From Brachionus rotundiformis (taxonomy: Eukaryota > Rotifera > Eurotatoria > Ploima > Brachionidae): a stretch of 64,000 bases of DNA. The stretch's first letter is position 1, and every line of letters begins with the position of its first letter. Position numbers and translations under genes: made by a program. The notes beneath the pieces were generated by a model that searched no databases, was not told the origin of the DNA, and was given only the letters and a program-made list of their open reading frames with translations. Below, piece by piece: positions 11,758 through 22,876 of the stretch. The DNA lies in the NCBI GenBank assembly GCA_016802295.1, contig JAESIW010000180.1, positions 860,523 through 924,522 of the forward strand, read 5' to 3'.

Positions 11758-12319
11758 TTTAATTACTCTAACCAACCAGTGGTTATTTAATTCATTTTAA
11801 TAAGTTCAAAATTTTTAAATAAAACAAGTACTTGAAATTTTATAACAAATTTTTAAATTTTCACTCATTAAAACCTCGTATAGTCTTATATTTGTTTAAT
11901 CAAATTAGCTTGTTGAGAGCAAATTATAGCTTTTTTTAATTGATTTAGTGTCAAAATTTTTTCAAAATGGTCTAGGTTAAGCAAAGAAATCAATTAAAAT
12001 AAAAATTATAATTGAATTAAAAATAAAAAATATTATTTTAAAGTTAAACTAATTTGCAATTAAACTTATCTGAAAACTCAATTAATTAGAACTTGATTAG
12101 AGTCGTAGAGTCAAGGAATTTTTTTGTTTTCAAGAAAAAAAACTGAACTGAAAATAAAATATATAAAATTGTTCATTTAATTTATCTTTGGTATGAAATT
12201 TTATTAATAATCATTTTTCAAAGTCTTGATATTCAAGATAGAATAAAATAAACTTGATTTAAAAAATGTTATTAAAAGTCTATTATAAAAATAGTAGTAT
12301 ACAGATAAAGAACTCAGAG

Positions 12320-12630
12320 TGATGGCCAGAGGTATTGATCGGGCTTCCACAAAGATCTGTACTTGGATCCCTTCAATTTGGACTGCACATGTTGTTTTAA
12401 TGTGTCAAAAAGTGATGAAAAATGACAACCAGAGTGTGTAAGGGATATGGATGGTCAAGACAGATTTTAAGTGGACGTGCCAAGTGAAAGGGCACTTGGT
12501 TTACAAAGGCAGAAGTAGAGAAGAACCAAGTATGAAAAGAGATTTGGATGAGTTTGAAAGAGTCTCAGTGTCGCTAAGAAGTATGTTACTCTGAAATTTT
12601 GCTGTCTGAATATTTGTTACCAATACTTAA
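12320..12630 (+). mobile_element. LINE reverse transcriptase scrap
   Basis: Plus strand reads EWPEVLIGLPQRSVLGSLQF, a decayed form of the RT motif SGVPQGSVLGPLLF. The rest, to the foldback element at 12635, is broken by stops. Probably the same CR1/L2-like group as the copy at 60.5-62.2 kb. Confidence 0.6.
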
Positions 12631-12634
12631 ATAT

Positions 12635-12830
12635 GGGTATTGTGAATTTCAAAAACAAAAAGAACAAAAATTCTTCCTATTTAACAATTTACTAAAGTAA
12701 AATATATTTTAAAAAATACTGTAACACAATGTAACATACTTTGTTGCATCTTTTTAGCTAAAATAGTTTTTCTGATGTAGATAAAAGACATAAAGAAAAG
12801 CATCAATAAGACTCAAATTGATTATTGATT
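12635..12830. mobile_element. solo half of a foldback/MITE element
   Basis: Starts GGGTATTGTGAATTTC and matches the left half of the complete element at 43040-43415 almost throughout, including CATACTTTGTTGCATC and TTTTTCTGATGTAGATAAAAG. The right arm is missing, so the inverted repeat is lost here. Confidence 0.7.
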
Positions 12831-13702
12831 GATTATTGATAAAGAAATCTTATCTATCTCGGTTTATAGAGAATAAATGTACAGATTTGGAAAGAAGTCT
12901 GAAAAAATTTGTCGTTCTTTGTTTCGTATTTATATAAGATTTAATGTCAATCAGTTTCTAGGCATATTCTTGACAATACTTTTTAGTAAGTCTAAACTGA
13001 ATTCAAGACAAAACCTGTTGGTAATTATTTAAAAATTAGTTCAAAAAACAAAGCCTTACGGTTTAAATCAATTGAAAAACTGTACTATAGACAACAATAT
13101 TTTTTAAGACACCTGAATTAAAAAAAACTTTTTCAAGATTACTTGTATTTATTATTTTAATTATTTATTTAGATGTTTGACAGACTGAACAAACACTTTC
13201 AGTCAATAACAAAATAGCTTTTGAAAAAGTGATAAATTATTAAGTTTTTTGAAAATTTGGTAACGAGTAAAGGTTAGATAAACAACTCATATTATTCAAA
13301 ATAAAATAATATTAAAATATCCAAAATAATAATTAATTACGAGGTATTACCACTAGATATTTTGTATACTAAGATTAAAAAATTTGATGATAATTTAGTA
13401 TGTGGAGATGCATTAATTAGGTCCTGGTGTATGTTTTAAACCATATATGTATTTCGAAATAGTGCAAGAAAGCCAACCAATGTTGATGCTTTGATTTCAC
13501 TACAAGACGGTGGTCCAGAACAAGATTGGTCTAATTAATTCAAAATTACAACTCTCATAATAATTAAATAAACTATTATCTATTAATAAATGTTTAAAAT
13601 TTAAATCAAAAAGATAATTTTTAATTTTATTTAAATATAGTTTAATATTCTAGTTTTATCTATAAGTTTTTATTTTCTTATAACTTTTAACTGATTGAAA
13701 AT

Positions 13703-13884
13703 TTAAAATAAACCAGAAAAGATTCTCTTTAGAAAATCAATAATGAATTGGAACACGAAATTAAAAATATTTGGTTCTGGTGTTGTCATTGGTGTAAATG
13801 GATTTGTATAGTTCATCATTTGATTGGCAAAGATTACCTTATTCTGAGAAGCTCCTCGATTATTGAGATGATAAGAAAAGTCAC
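13703..13884 (-). CDS. DOMON protein exon 3 (tail)
   Basis: Acceptor TTATTCAG; 60 codons including the stop. Ends the DOMON domain and adds a Thr/Pro-containing spacer and a hydrophobic C-terminal segment. Confidence 0.8.
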
Positions 13885-14458
13885 CTGAATAAAACATTTA
13901 TTTTAGGTTTAATAACAGATAAAACTTTACCTTGTCCATATGCAACAAGAATATGTAATGAAGTCATGGAATCAAGACCATAATAACCCCTAATATTCAA
14001 AAAGTTTTCTCTGGTGAAAGTACAAGTCAAATTCTGGTTTAAAACATTCAACTTGGTATCTTTTAAACCAACTGATGGATTGGCGGAATCAAACAATGGA
14101 GACGCAAAAGCACTATTCAAGTGATGAGAAACTGAATTTTTAGTTGGAATATTAACACAAACAACAGCATTAGTTCCCCCCTTTAAAATTTAAATTTAAA
14201 AAAAGCTTTTGTTAATTTTTTTTAGTTTTATCTATCAGAAATTACCATTTCTTGGTCAGAGTTTACTCCGATTGCAATCCAGGCGTTGCTAGGGTCAATT
14301 GCTCCATTAAAATTGGATGTAACAGTAAATTCAGTATCCATGCCATTATTCGTCCAAGTTACATATGAATTTACTAATGACATTGAGCCAGACTGCATCG
14401 AATTTTGACCATAGCAAAAGTTTGCCAAAAGAAAAGCAAAAACAATCTCAGTTATCAT
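13703..14458 (-). CDS. secreted DOMON-domain protein (3 exons)
   Basis: Exons 14246-14458, 13931-14180 and 13703-13884, with GT-AG junctions and phases 0 and 1 that agree; 214 residues. Residues 1-17 (MITEIVFAFLLANFCYG) are a signal peptide. A single DOMON domain follows: VTWTNNGMDTEFTVTS at the start, NAWIAIGVNSDQEMGG in the middle, then CTFTRENF and LHILVAYGQGDFSYH near the end. DOMON domains are extracellular beta-sandwiches that bind haem or sugars. Relatives often carry a cytochrome b561 membrane unit or a monooxygenase; neither is here. The last 22 residues are hydrophobic with one basic break (FQFIIDFLKRIFSGLF), which could be a membrane-associated helix. Ligand unknown. Confidence 0.82.
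13931..14180 (-). CDS. DOMON protein exon 2
   Basis: Acceptor TTTAAAG before a run of G; donor CAAG/GTAAAG in phase 1. Encodes the middle and end of the DOMON domain, with two Cys likely to be disulphide-bonded (VCVN and LTCTF). Confidence 0.82.
14246..14458 (-). CDS. DOMON protein exon 1 (signal peptide, domain start)
   Basis: ATG at 14458; 71 codons; donor ATG/GTAATT in phase 0. Contains the signal peptide and the first strands of the DOMON fold. Confidence 0.82.
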
Positions 14459-15358
14459 TTTAAGGTTTTGATTTTTTAGTCGTTTTGAAAAATTTTTTGA
14501 GAAATTTTTTCAGTTTATAAAGTAAAATTTAGGAAAATTCATGATTCTACAATAGAGAATAAATATACCTTTATTTGATGAGGAAAAATTTTTTTTCCAA
14601 TTAGATATCATTTTAAACTTATTTTCAGATTATATAAGACGCTAAATTTACCTTTCCAAATTATTTTGTGAAAAATATTTTCTTAATACAATTATGAATT
14701 ACAGTAGTTTTTTATAAATAAAATAGAAATCTCAATAGCATGCAAACATTCTCAGCAAAGTTTTTGTTCATGACAGTTTTTATAAAATTGTTAAATTTTA
14801 TACATTATGTATACGTAAAAAATGAAATTACTGTATAAATAAAGAAATTTCTTAATTTTAAGGTACAATTCTAAATTATAATTTCAAATTTAAACGGCAT
14901 CTTTAATTTTAATTTTTAAAATAAACTTATTTCTTAAATAAATATTGTCAATCAGGAATTAATATTCTTTAATCATTATAAAGTCTTTGAAGTTTCAATT
15001 TGTGAATTATTACTTCAAAGTTCCAACAGCATTTATTTTTATTTTTAAATAATCAAATTTTATTTTCAAATTTAAAATTTAACATGGAACAAAATTATTA
15101 AAGTTTAAGAAAATTATTTGGCTAAAAATAAATACCAATTGATTAATCTATTTACAGAATTTAAAAAAAAATAAAATGATTAAAATCAGATTGTATTTTC
15201 CGCGTTAGTGGTAAAGTTAAATAGTATTTATAAGGCTGTATTATTATTGTTGTTATTGTTTTTGTCGTCTCCTAAATTTTAACTTATGATGACCAATTAG
15301 ACTTTTTACGAACGGTCCGCTGTTCAGATTTCTAATTTTTTTGTATTATCATCAGATC
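14459..15358. other. AT-rich spacer
   Basis: Promoter side of the DOMON gene, then plain AT-rich sequence. No gene or repeat identified. Confidence 0.5.
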
Positions 15359-15997
15359 CATTGATTCCAATGAATCCACAAACGTTGCTTTTGCTCATAT
15401 ATACAATAAGGACAATTTTCAGAATATTTATTATACATGAATTCTCGATGTATTCCAAAATTTGGCATTGTGAAATTTGGAACAAAAACAAAATATCAAA
15501 AATTTTTTGTTTTTGTTCGAAATTTCACAATGCCCAAAATACATGGTGAAAATTTAGGTTTGTGAAAGACGGGTATACTTGAAGTAATATATGTAAACTT
15601 TTTTATATTTCTCAATCCTGCATTTGATGACATTGATCTTTGTAAAAGAAACTTTACCTTGACAATAAAATAATTAAAAATTATCTAAAGTTAATTAATT
15701 CAAGATAAACAAAAAGTCCAGTAATAATGTACAGTGGTTATAAGTCCAGAATTGGTAAAATTATGTTATTTTATGTAAGTACGACCAGAGAAAAATTTTT
15801 TTTTTGTTGTAGAAATAGATAAAAAGTAGAGTTTTTTGAGGGTTTTGACCTTTTTTTCTTTTCAATCGAGAAAATATTTGAATTTTATCTAAAAAAATTA
15901 TAATGAATCATTTAAGACATTCGATTTAATAAAGAATAAAATTTTAATTATTGATTATATAAGATTTATTTTTATATTAAAAGCTTTTTATATAATT
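15359..15997. repeat. repeat copy 1 flanking assembly gap 1
   Basis: 639 bp that reappear at 16610-17249 with only scattered differences, offset 1251 bp. The copy ends at the last base before the N run and its twin starts at the first base after it. This is the pattern of two overlapping contig ends or two alleles placed side by side. Confidence 0.9.
15468..15536. mobile_element. short foldback element (copy 1)
   Basis: Near-perfect inverted repeat: GGCATTGTGAAATTTGGAAC at the left and its complement at the right, with an AACAAAAACAAAATATC core. The ends match those of the MITEs at 12635 and 43040. Confidence 0.75.
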
Positions 15998-16609
15998 NNN
16001 NNNNNNNNNNNNNNNNNNNNNNNNNNNNNNNNNNNNNNNNNNNNNNNNNNNNNNNNNNNNNNNNNNNNNNNNNNNNNNNNNNNNNNNNNNNNNNNNNNNN
16101 NNNNNNNNNNNNNNNNNNNNNNNNNNNNNNNNNNNNNNNNNNNNNNNNNNNNNNNNNNNNNNNNNNNNNNNNNNNNNNNNNNNNNNNNNNNNNNNNNNNN
16201 NNNNNNNNNNNNNNNNNNNNNNNNNNNNNNNNNNNNNNNNNNNNNNNNNNNNNNNNNNNNNNNNNNNNNNNNNNNNNNNNNNNNNNNNNNNNNNNNNNNN
16301 NNNNNNNNNNNNNNNNNNNNNNNNNNNNNNNNNNNNNNNNNNNNNNNNNNNNNNNNNNNNNNNNNNNNNNNNNNNNNNNNNNNNNNNNNNNNNNNNNNNN
16401 NNNNNNNNNNNNNNNNNNNNNNNNNNNNNNNNNNNNNNNNNNNNNNNNNNNNNNNNNNNNNNNNNNNNNNNNNNNNNNNNNNNNNNNNNNNNNNNNNNNN
16501 NNNNNNNNNNNNNNNNNNNNNNNNNNNNNNNNNNNNNNNNNNNNNNNNNNNNNNNNNNNNNNNNNNNNNNNNNNNNNNNNNNNNNNNNNNNNNNNNNNNN
16601 NNNNNNNNN
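15998..16609. other. assembly gap 1 (612 N)
   Basis: Run of N. Both flanks are the same 640-bp sequence, so the gap may be artificial. Confidence 0.98.
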
Positions 16610-17249
16610 CATTGATTCTAATGAATCCACAAACGTTGCTTTTGCTCATATATACAATAAGGACAATTTTCAGAATATTTATTATACATGAATTCTCGAT
16701 GTATTCCAAAATACGGAATTGTGAAATTTCGAACAAAAAACAAAAAATTTTTGATATTTTGTTTTTGTTCCAAATTTCACAATGCCCAAAATACATGGTG
16801 AAAATTTAGGTTTGTGAAAGACGGGTATACTTGAAGTAATATATGTAAATTTTTTTATATTTCTCAATCCTGCATTTGATGACATTGATCTTTGTAAAAG
16901 AAACTTTACCTTGACAATAAAATAATTAAAAATTATCTAAAGTTAATTAATTCAAGATAAACAAAAAGTCCAGTAATAATGTACAGTGGTTATAAGCCCA
17001 GAATTGGTAAAATTATGTTATTTTATGTAAGTATGGCCAGAGAAAAAATTTTTTTTTGTTGTAGAAATAGATAAAAAGTAGAGTTTTTTGAGGGTTTTGA
17101 CCTTTTTTTCTTTTCAGTCGAGAAAATATTTGAATTTTATCTAAAAAAATTATAATGAGTCATTTAAAACATTCGATTTATTAAAGAATAAAATTTTAAT
17201 TATTGATTATATAAGATTTATTTTTATACTAAAAGCTTTTTATATAATT
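16610..17249. repeat. repeat copy 2 flanking assembly gap 1
   Basis: Second copy of 15359-15997 in direct orientation. The foldback core inside it is in the opposite orientation (see findings). Confidence 0.9.
16708..16790. mobile_element. short foldback element (copy 2, core reversed)
   Basis: Same inverted repeat as 15468-15536 inside the second flank copy. The arm spelled GTGAAATTTCGAAC is now on the left and GGAAC-type arm on the right: the core equals the reverse complement of copy 1 while the surroundings do not. Confidence 0.75.
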
Positions 17250-17359
17250 AATAATCAAAGTTTTATGAACCTTTTGCGTATGTCAACTCAAAAAAATTTT
17301 AAACACAATTTACACGTAATCCATTAGATTTGGATAGAAAGAGCTAGAGACATTTAGAA

Positions 17360-18850
17360 ACATTTAACACTCAAAGGTTCAATTTTTTTTAATAAGTTAA
17401 GGACCAAAGGTTAATGGTTCTGATCGTGACAATTTTTACAAATCGACTTGAAAACCTTCTCCCTTAGACCAGGACTACATGTAAATTGTTTGCATTTGTC
17501 ACAGTTAAAGTTCGATTTGTTTCCATTACATAACCTAATTTGACACTTTTATTTTGCAGATGAAATAATCTCAGTGCTTGCTAAGCGCTTTCTAGAAACG
17601 GAGTAATTGGAGTTGTAGGCTGTACACTTTTCTAGTAATTCATCTGCCAATGATCTCAAATACATTCGACGCGAAATCTTACTTCTGTTACAAGTTTTAT
17701 ACAAGATCCAGCTGTTTATTCCGACTAAATTTAAGGTATTGTAAAAAACTTCAACTGGCCAACGTGTTGTTTTAGTCTTAACAGAATATAAACGAGTCAT
17801 AATATCAACACAATCGACGCTGACTTTTGTCTTAATGTAAGTATCAATCACATTTAGCAATTTTCTTTCATGCTCATAAATCGTAATAAGTTTCTCATTA
17901 AAAGAACTAAATACTGCAACGTTTTTATATTTTCGTCCTATAGAAAAAAATAATCAGCTGTTACGAAGTTCACTTTATTTTTGTATTTTTCTATAAATTT
18001 CTCTACCACAAATTCACCCTGAAATTTTCCCTAAGCAAGGAAATCCATTTTGGGTATATTTTATTTCCAAATCAGACAAAATCCATGATTTTACCCTAAT
18101 AATTGCATATACTGAATAGAATAACACCGATTTTTGCTAGGTAACAATTGTTCATCGACGGTAAGATGTAAACCAGGTCTATATCAAGCTTGAGAATTTT
18201 AAATAAACTTATCCAATAGTTGGCGAATCATGCAAAACTTATGAATTAACGCTCTTTCGAAATGGGATTATTTATCGTTAGATCTAATATATTTCAATAA
18301 AACTTGTTTTTGTCATAAATTTTCCTAACTCCATAAATTCTTGACCACACTGCTTTAAGTGAGAGGAACGTTTGGGCATAAAACACCTCCTGCACAAAGT
18401 AAACCCATAAAAGCTAGGATATCTTCTTTTGTAAAGGAATCTTGAGGATCGTCAGTTTTCGCATGACAGTTTTCGTTCGTACAATAAAAATAAAATTTAT
18501 CATCGACAGGTAAAAAATTATAAAAAATCATCATCAAAATCATTATCAAAGTCATAATCATCTTCAAATTCATTGTGCAATTATGTGCAACGACATAATA
18601 AGATGAATTGCCCCATTTTTTTTGTAGTTTTTTCATCAAGTTAATAATCGAATTGTTAAAATTGGATCTTTTACGGTTCTTGGTTGCTTTTGTTGGAATT
18701 TTTATTGCAATGATTGACTCAATTTGGTCAAATGGTCGTTTTGTATTTTATACTAATTTAATGATAGGTTTATCATCTTGTTTGTCTTTAAAAGAGTCGA
18801 TTCCGATTGTAATTAAAAAAATAAAGGAAGAATAATGCTTAATATCCACA
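17360..18850 (-). mobile_element. dead piggyBac transposase
   Basis: Minus-strand remains of a piggyBac (DDE_Tnp_1_7) transposase in several frames. In order: a polar N-terminal part ending in SFTKEDILAFMGLLCAGGV (18640-18355), HLTVDEQLLPSKNR with the catalytic-region Asp-Glu (about 18150), the C-terminal block KTKTTRWPVEVFYNTLNL and SRRMYLRSLADELL (17860-17549), and a Cys-rich tail CDKCKQFTC...CKNC typical of the piggyBac zinc-finger domain (17540-17400). Stops and frameshifts separate the pieces. I could not identify terminal repeats or TTAA duplications. Confidence 0.85.
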
Positions 18851-20248
18851 ATTCGACGTTAGAAGCACCAAGGAGTCAAAATGATTAAAAACAACTCCTT
18901 AATGATCTGAGGACGACTAAAAATGAAATATAGATAAATAATTTTTAAGATTAGAAGCATTTAATGGATGTTCAAAAAACGTTGGCTCATTTTTTGACTT
19001 AAAAATTATTTTAAATTTTGCAATAAAATGGTTTAAATGGTTAATACTTACTCCAAATTAAAAAAAAATATCACAAAAAATAAAATTTAGATGAATAAAG
19101 ATAAGCAAACTTAAATAGGATTCCTTTCCAATGAGCAATTTAAAATGGCATTCAAAATTTAAGGTAATCTATTTAATTTATCAAAATAAGGATTTTTTTT
19201 TAATTTACAAAAAAGTATATAAAAAAAGAAGCTGATAAGAAAGAAGGTAATTAAAAAGATTTATAATTTAGTAATTCTTATGAATTTTAAACCACATACA
19301 GCTAGGATTAGTCTAAATTACTGTCAAAATAATTTAAATCGTTTAATTCCTGAGATCCACCTGAATCGCCTGATTTAAGTCCATGTAATTTTTAATTTTG
19401 AAACGCTATAGAATCAAGAATGAGAACAAAAAAATTTGCGATAAGAGATGAATTAATTGATGAAATACTTGAGACTGCAGAAAAAATACCCTTAGTTGAA
19501 TGTAAAAAAACAACTCCTCGAGTTCCTAAGCCTGAAATTGAAAAGGCTCTTATTGTGATAAATAAAAAAAAATTTAAATTGGACTATTTTTGCGATAACT
19601 TTTAAACCAAAAATCATATTTATAATAATAGTTAATATTCTACGGTCATCTTTTTTACTAAATTAGTAAAGTAGAACAACTAACGTAGTCTCGCTTTGGT
19701 AGACTTTTAGCTTTTTTAGTTCATTTCTGCCGACGCATTTGATTTAGATTTAGATTTTACTTAAATGATTTATTTATCATTTAATTCTTGTAAAATCATC
19801 TTATAGACAGTATATAAAACTTGCAAGGACACGAACTCTGTTCAAATGGGATCAAGGAAAAATGAGATAATAGAAGGAAAATATGAGAATACAAAAGATA
19901 AATTGAAATCCTAAAGTATTAAAGTTCAAAATTTCAGGACTTTTGGATATTGCCTTCCTGTTTTATTTTTAAATCCAAAAACGTGCTAACCTTTTTTGAA
20001 CATCCTTTCAGAAGTGCCAACGAAAATTTAAATTTCTTTTTTTTTACAAAAAAATTAAATCTAAAAAACAAAAATTTTACAAAGAACTCGAAATTTTCAG
20101 CTTTATTTTTTTTCAATTAGATACAATTAAATAATTTATATGTTTTAAAAATATCAAGAAAATAATAAATCAAGTTTCAAAAAAATATATTATAACTAGA
20201 CTTTTGATTAATGTTGAATCAATTAACTTTAATTAATTATTAATTATC
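18851..20248. other. spacer between transposon remains and GH31 gene
   Basis: AT-rich; carries the mariner fragment at 19.3-19.56 kb and presumably the 3' UTR of the GH31 gene. An open frame near 19420-19605 is the transposase tail and not a gene. Confidence 0.5.
19290..19560 (+). mobile_element. Tc1/mariner-type transposase fragment
   Basis: Plus strand reads PPESPDLSPCNF, the mariner motif around the third catalytic Asp (consensus WPPQSPDLNP), then NAIESRMRTKKFAIRDELI and ILETAEKIPL, the usual C-terminal helices. Stops interrupt the motif and the N-terminal two thirds are not recognisable. Confidence 0.7.
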
Positions 20249-22876
20249 TTATTGCCAAGAAATTGTTAAAATTTCTTTCGATAGCAAATCAATGGAGAAC
20301 GATTGAATTTTCAACACTTTGTTTTCTTGATCATAGGTAAAATTTTGGTACATAACACCATCTAAATTGACTTCTTTTACTTGTTCATCAACTCCAAGTA
20401 TTTTCAAATCACTTAAAACCATTTTTGTATCGTATCTAAAATAATATCTATTTATTTCTAGTATATTTTGAGTGGCAAAAAACATAAAATAGTTAAAAAT
20501 GTTATCGTTTAGACCATCAAAAGACTCGCCATCATCCCAATATAAATATCCATCTGCCTGTTTACCATTTTCTTGACTATTCTTCAATGCTACAATCAAC
20601 CCAAATGAATTTTCTCTTGAAAATCGGGTATTTATATCCGGATGCTGGAACGGAATTATTCTTCCTCCTCTGACATGAATTGGTATATCATCCAAAGAAA
20701 CATCTAAATTCAAATATTGACTTTTGGACAAATCAAGCATGGATCCTGATCTAAAGTTGTACCAAGTGTCATTGGGAAAATAAGCTTGGATCGTTTTGGC
20801 TCCTTGTTCAAGCACAGGTGTGACTAAAATAGCTTCGCCAACCATAAACTGGCGATCTATTTTATGAGTTTGAACGTCTTGTGGATACTCGAAAAACAAT
20901 GGTCTTACAACTGTATCTCCAATTTGACTACTTGTAAAGAAAAGACCATACCAATATGGCAAGAGAGCATATCTAGTTTTCAATGCTTTTTTCATTATTT
21001 GCTGAGCTGATGGGCTAAATACTGCTGGATCTTGGTCTTTGCTATCTATTGAATTATGATTTCTCATGAAAGGATAGAACGAGCCCAGTTGCATCCATCT
21101 GATGCACAATTCCTCGGTTGTGTCACCATTAAACCCACATACATCTGCGCCTACTTGCGAAATACCAAACATATTAAAAGACAAAATAGCTGAAATAGAA
21201 TAATAAAGATCTTGCCAAGTGGCTGAATTGTCACCTGTCCAGTGTGCAGCAAATTTACCACTTCCGCTAAACGATGATCTGGTAAGCACAAATGGTCGCT
21301 TATTCCTTTGAATATTTAATAAGGCACTATAACTAGCCGCAGATTCAAAATGACCATACATATTGTGTAAATTGTAGTGATTGGATATGTATTGTTCAGA
21401 GCTTGGACAAATAGTCTTTGAATAAAGCTTGCCACCAAGAACTCTTGGTAGATAGGGTGGCTCGTCATATTTATTTCCAGTACAACCCTTTGCACTACCA
21501 TCTACAAAATTTGACGGTTCGTTCATATCAATCCAAAGACCATCAAATGGTATTTTGTCATGAAATTTTTTTGCCAGATCGCTCCACCAGATGGTCGCAT
21601 TTGGATTGGTAAAATCAGGATACGCAGTCCAACCAGGCCAAACACTTCCAATAAGTGGTTCACTTTCATTAAAATATTTGATAAAAATCTTCTTTTCAAT
21701 ACCACTATTATATGGATAGTATCCGGACAAATTGTGGATACCTGGATCAATGATGTTTATGTAATGCATACCATTTTTGTGCAAGTCATCTACAATTTCT
21801 GGTAATGAGGAAAAATTTTTCGAGTCATAAGTCCAATCAAGAGTGTCTTGCATCGCATCAATATCTGTCCACTGAACATCGTAAGGTATTCCAATAGCCT
21901 TGTTTCGTTCTATGACTTGGCGCAAATTTTCCGAAGAAGAATAACCCCATCGACACAAGTGAAAGCCTAAGGTAAAATATTGGGGCATTTGAGATGTACC
22001 AACAATCAAAGTATGCTGAAATATCACATCTGATGGTTTTGGACCAAGGTAAATATAAAAATCTACTATGCCTCCAGTAGTAATGAAAGTTAAGGCCGGC
22101 TTTGGACTGACCAGTGCTTCCATTGCATTTGAATTTTGAAAATAGAATCCCATGGCATCTCCATTTTTGTCCAATGCCATATAGAATGGATGTGTTCCAT
22201 ACAAATTGGTGTTTAATGTTGGAGAAATGTCTCGGTTCCAAAATGTGTATCGACTCCAATTAGTCTCATGGGCCAACTTGTCTCTATGCTCGCCAAACCC
22301 GTAAAAATAGCTATTTGTTAGGATTGTTGAAAACTCGATGTATTGGTCTGCGTAAATCAACGGGGCCACACTGGTATCAAAAATAATTTTTCCAGTAGAT
22401 TTACGATACACTTTGAGATAAAAAGGAGTTTGATTGATAAACACTTGGTAATCAGTTTCATTTTTGGGTCTTGATTTTTGGGTTTTGTTTATAATTGGAA
22501 CTTGGTACCGTTTGTTACCAGGATCCAAAATTTGTATTCTTAAAATTTGTTCATTTTCATAAGTAATTAAAGCTTCTAGATTAAGTATTTCATTTTGGCG
22601 ATGAGTCGGCTTATCTTTTTTCAGTAAATAGCTCAATTGGTTTATCTTAATCTGGTTTGATATAACTCTATAACTTGGAAAATCTTTAGGATAAAAGCAA
22701 TTTGGTTCATTGGAAGTGGTTGAATTTGACCAACAACATTCACGTCGCTCACAATCGATTTCGTTTGAGCCCTCTGGCATGCAATTAAATCGACTGTTTT
22801 TGTCAATATCTTCACATTGAAGGCTTGAGCAACTAAAGAATTTTACTAGCAAGATAAAAAGGAAAATTTTCATCAT
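20249..22876 (-). CDS. GH31 alpha-glucosidase with trefoil domain
   Basis: 875 residues in one uninterrupted exon. Retaining alpha-glucosidase of glycoside hydrolase family 31, of the group with lysosomal acid alpha-glucosidase and the intestinal maltases; it removes glucose from the non-reducing ends of maltose, oligosaccharides or glycogen. Residues 1-18 are a signal peptide. Residues 21-60 are a P-type trefoil with six Cys (21, 32, 42, 47, 48, 60). The catalytic nucleophile is Asp450 in GLWIDMNEPSNF and the acid/base is Asp549 in HWTGDNSATW. Other landmarks: FGFHLCRWGY and MRNHN. Length is close to that of single-domain family members. Many NxS/T sites suit a secreted or lysosomal protein. 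Whether it is digestive or lysosomal cannot be told from the sequence. Confidence 0.95.
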   Translation of the reverse strand: MMKIFLFILLVKFFSCSSLQCEDIDKNSRFNCMPEGSNEIDCERRECCWSNSTTSNEPNCFYPKDFPSYRVISNQIKINQLSYLLKKDKPTHRQNEILNLEALITYENEQILRIQILDPGNKRYQVPIINKTQKSRPKNETDYQVFINQTPFYLKVYRKSTGKIIFDTSVAPLIYADQYIEFSTILTNSYFYGFGEHRDKLAHETNWSRYTFWNRDISPTLNTNLYGTHPFYMALDKNGDAMGFYFQNSNAMEALVSPKPALTFITTGGIVDFYIYLGPKPSDVIFQHTLIVGTSQMPQYFTLGFHLCRWGYSSSENLRQVIERNKAIGIPYDVQWTDIDAMQDTLDWTYDSKNFSSLPEIVDDLHKNGMHYINIIDPGIHNLSGYYPYNSGIEKKIFIKYFNESEPLIGSVWPGWTAYPDFTNPNATIWWSDLAKKFHDKIPFDGLWIDMNEPSNFVDGSAKGCTGNKYDEPPYLPRVLGGKLYSKTICPSSEQYISNHYNLHNMYGHFESAASYSALLNIQRNKRPFVLTRSSFSGSGKFAAHWTGDNSATWQDLYYSISAILSFNMFGISQVGADVCGFNGDTTEELCIRWMQLGSFYPFMRNHNSIDSKDQDPAVFSPSAQQIMKKALKTRYALLPYWYGLFFTSSQIGDTVVRPLFFEYPQDVQTHKIDRQFMVGEAILVTPVLEQGAKTIQAYFPNDTWYNFRSGSMLDLSKSQYLNLDVSLDDIPIHVRGGRIIPFQHPDINTRFSRENSFGLIVALKNSQENGKQADGYLYWDDGESFDGLNDNIFNYFMFFATQNILEINRYYFRYDTKMVLSDLKILGVDEQVKEVNLDGVMYQNFTYDQENKVLKIQSFSIDLLSKEILTISWQ

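Larger units (their letters stand above)
11758..13702. other. intergenic region between gene 1 and the DOMON gene
   Basis: AT-rich spacer that should include the promoter and 5' UTR of gene 1. It contains a LINE scrap (12320-12630) and half of a foldback element (12635-12830). Nothing else recognisable. Confidence 0.5.

Noticed and set aside
15998..16609. Long open frames across the N runs
   Set aside because: They consist of undetermined residues and are artefacts of the gap; the same applies to 27143-27696.
21316..22259. Several open frames overlapping the GH31 gene on both strands
   Set aside because: Shadows of the 875-codon GH31 frame.
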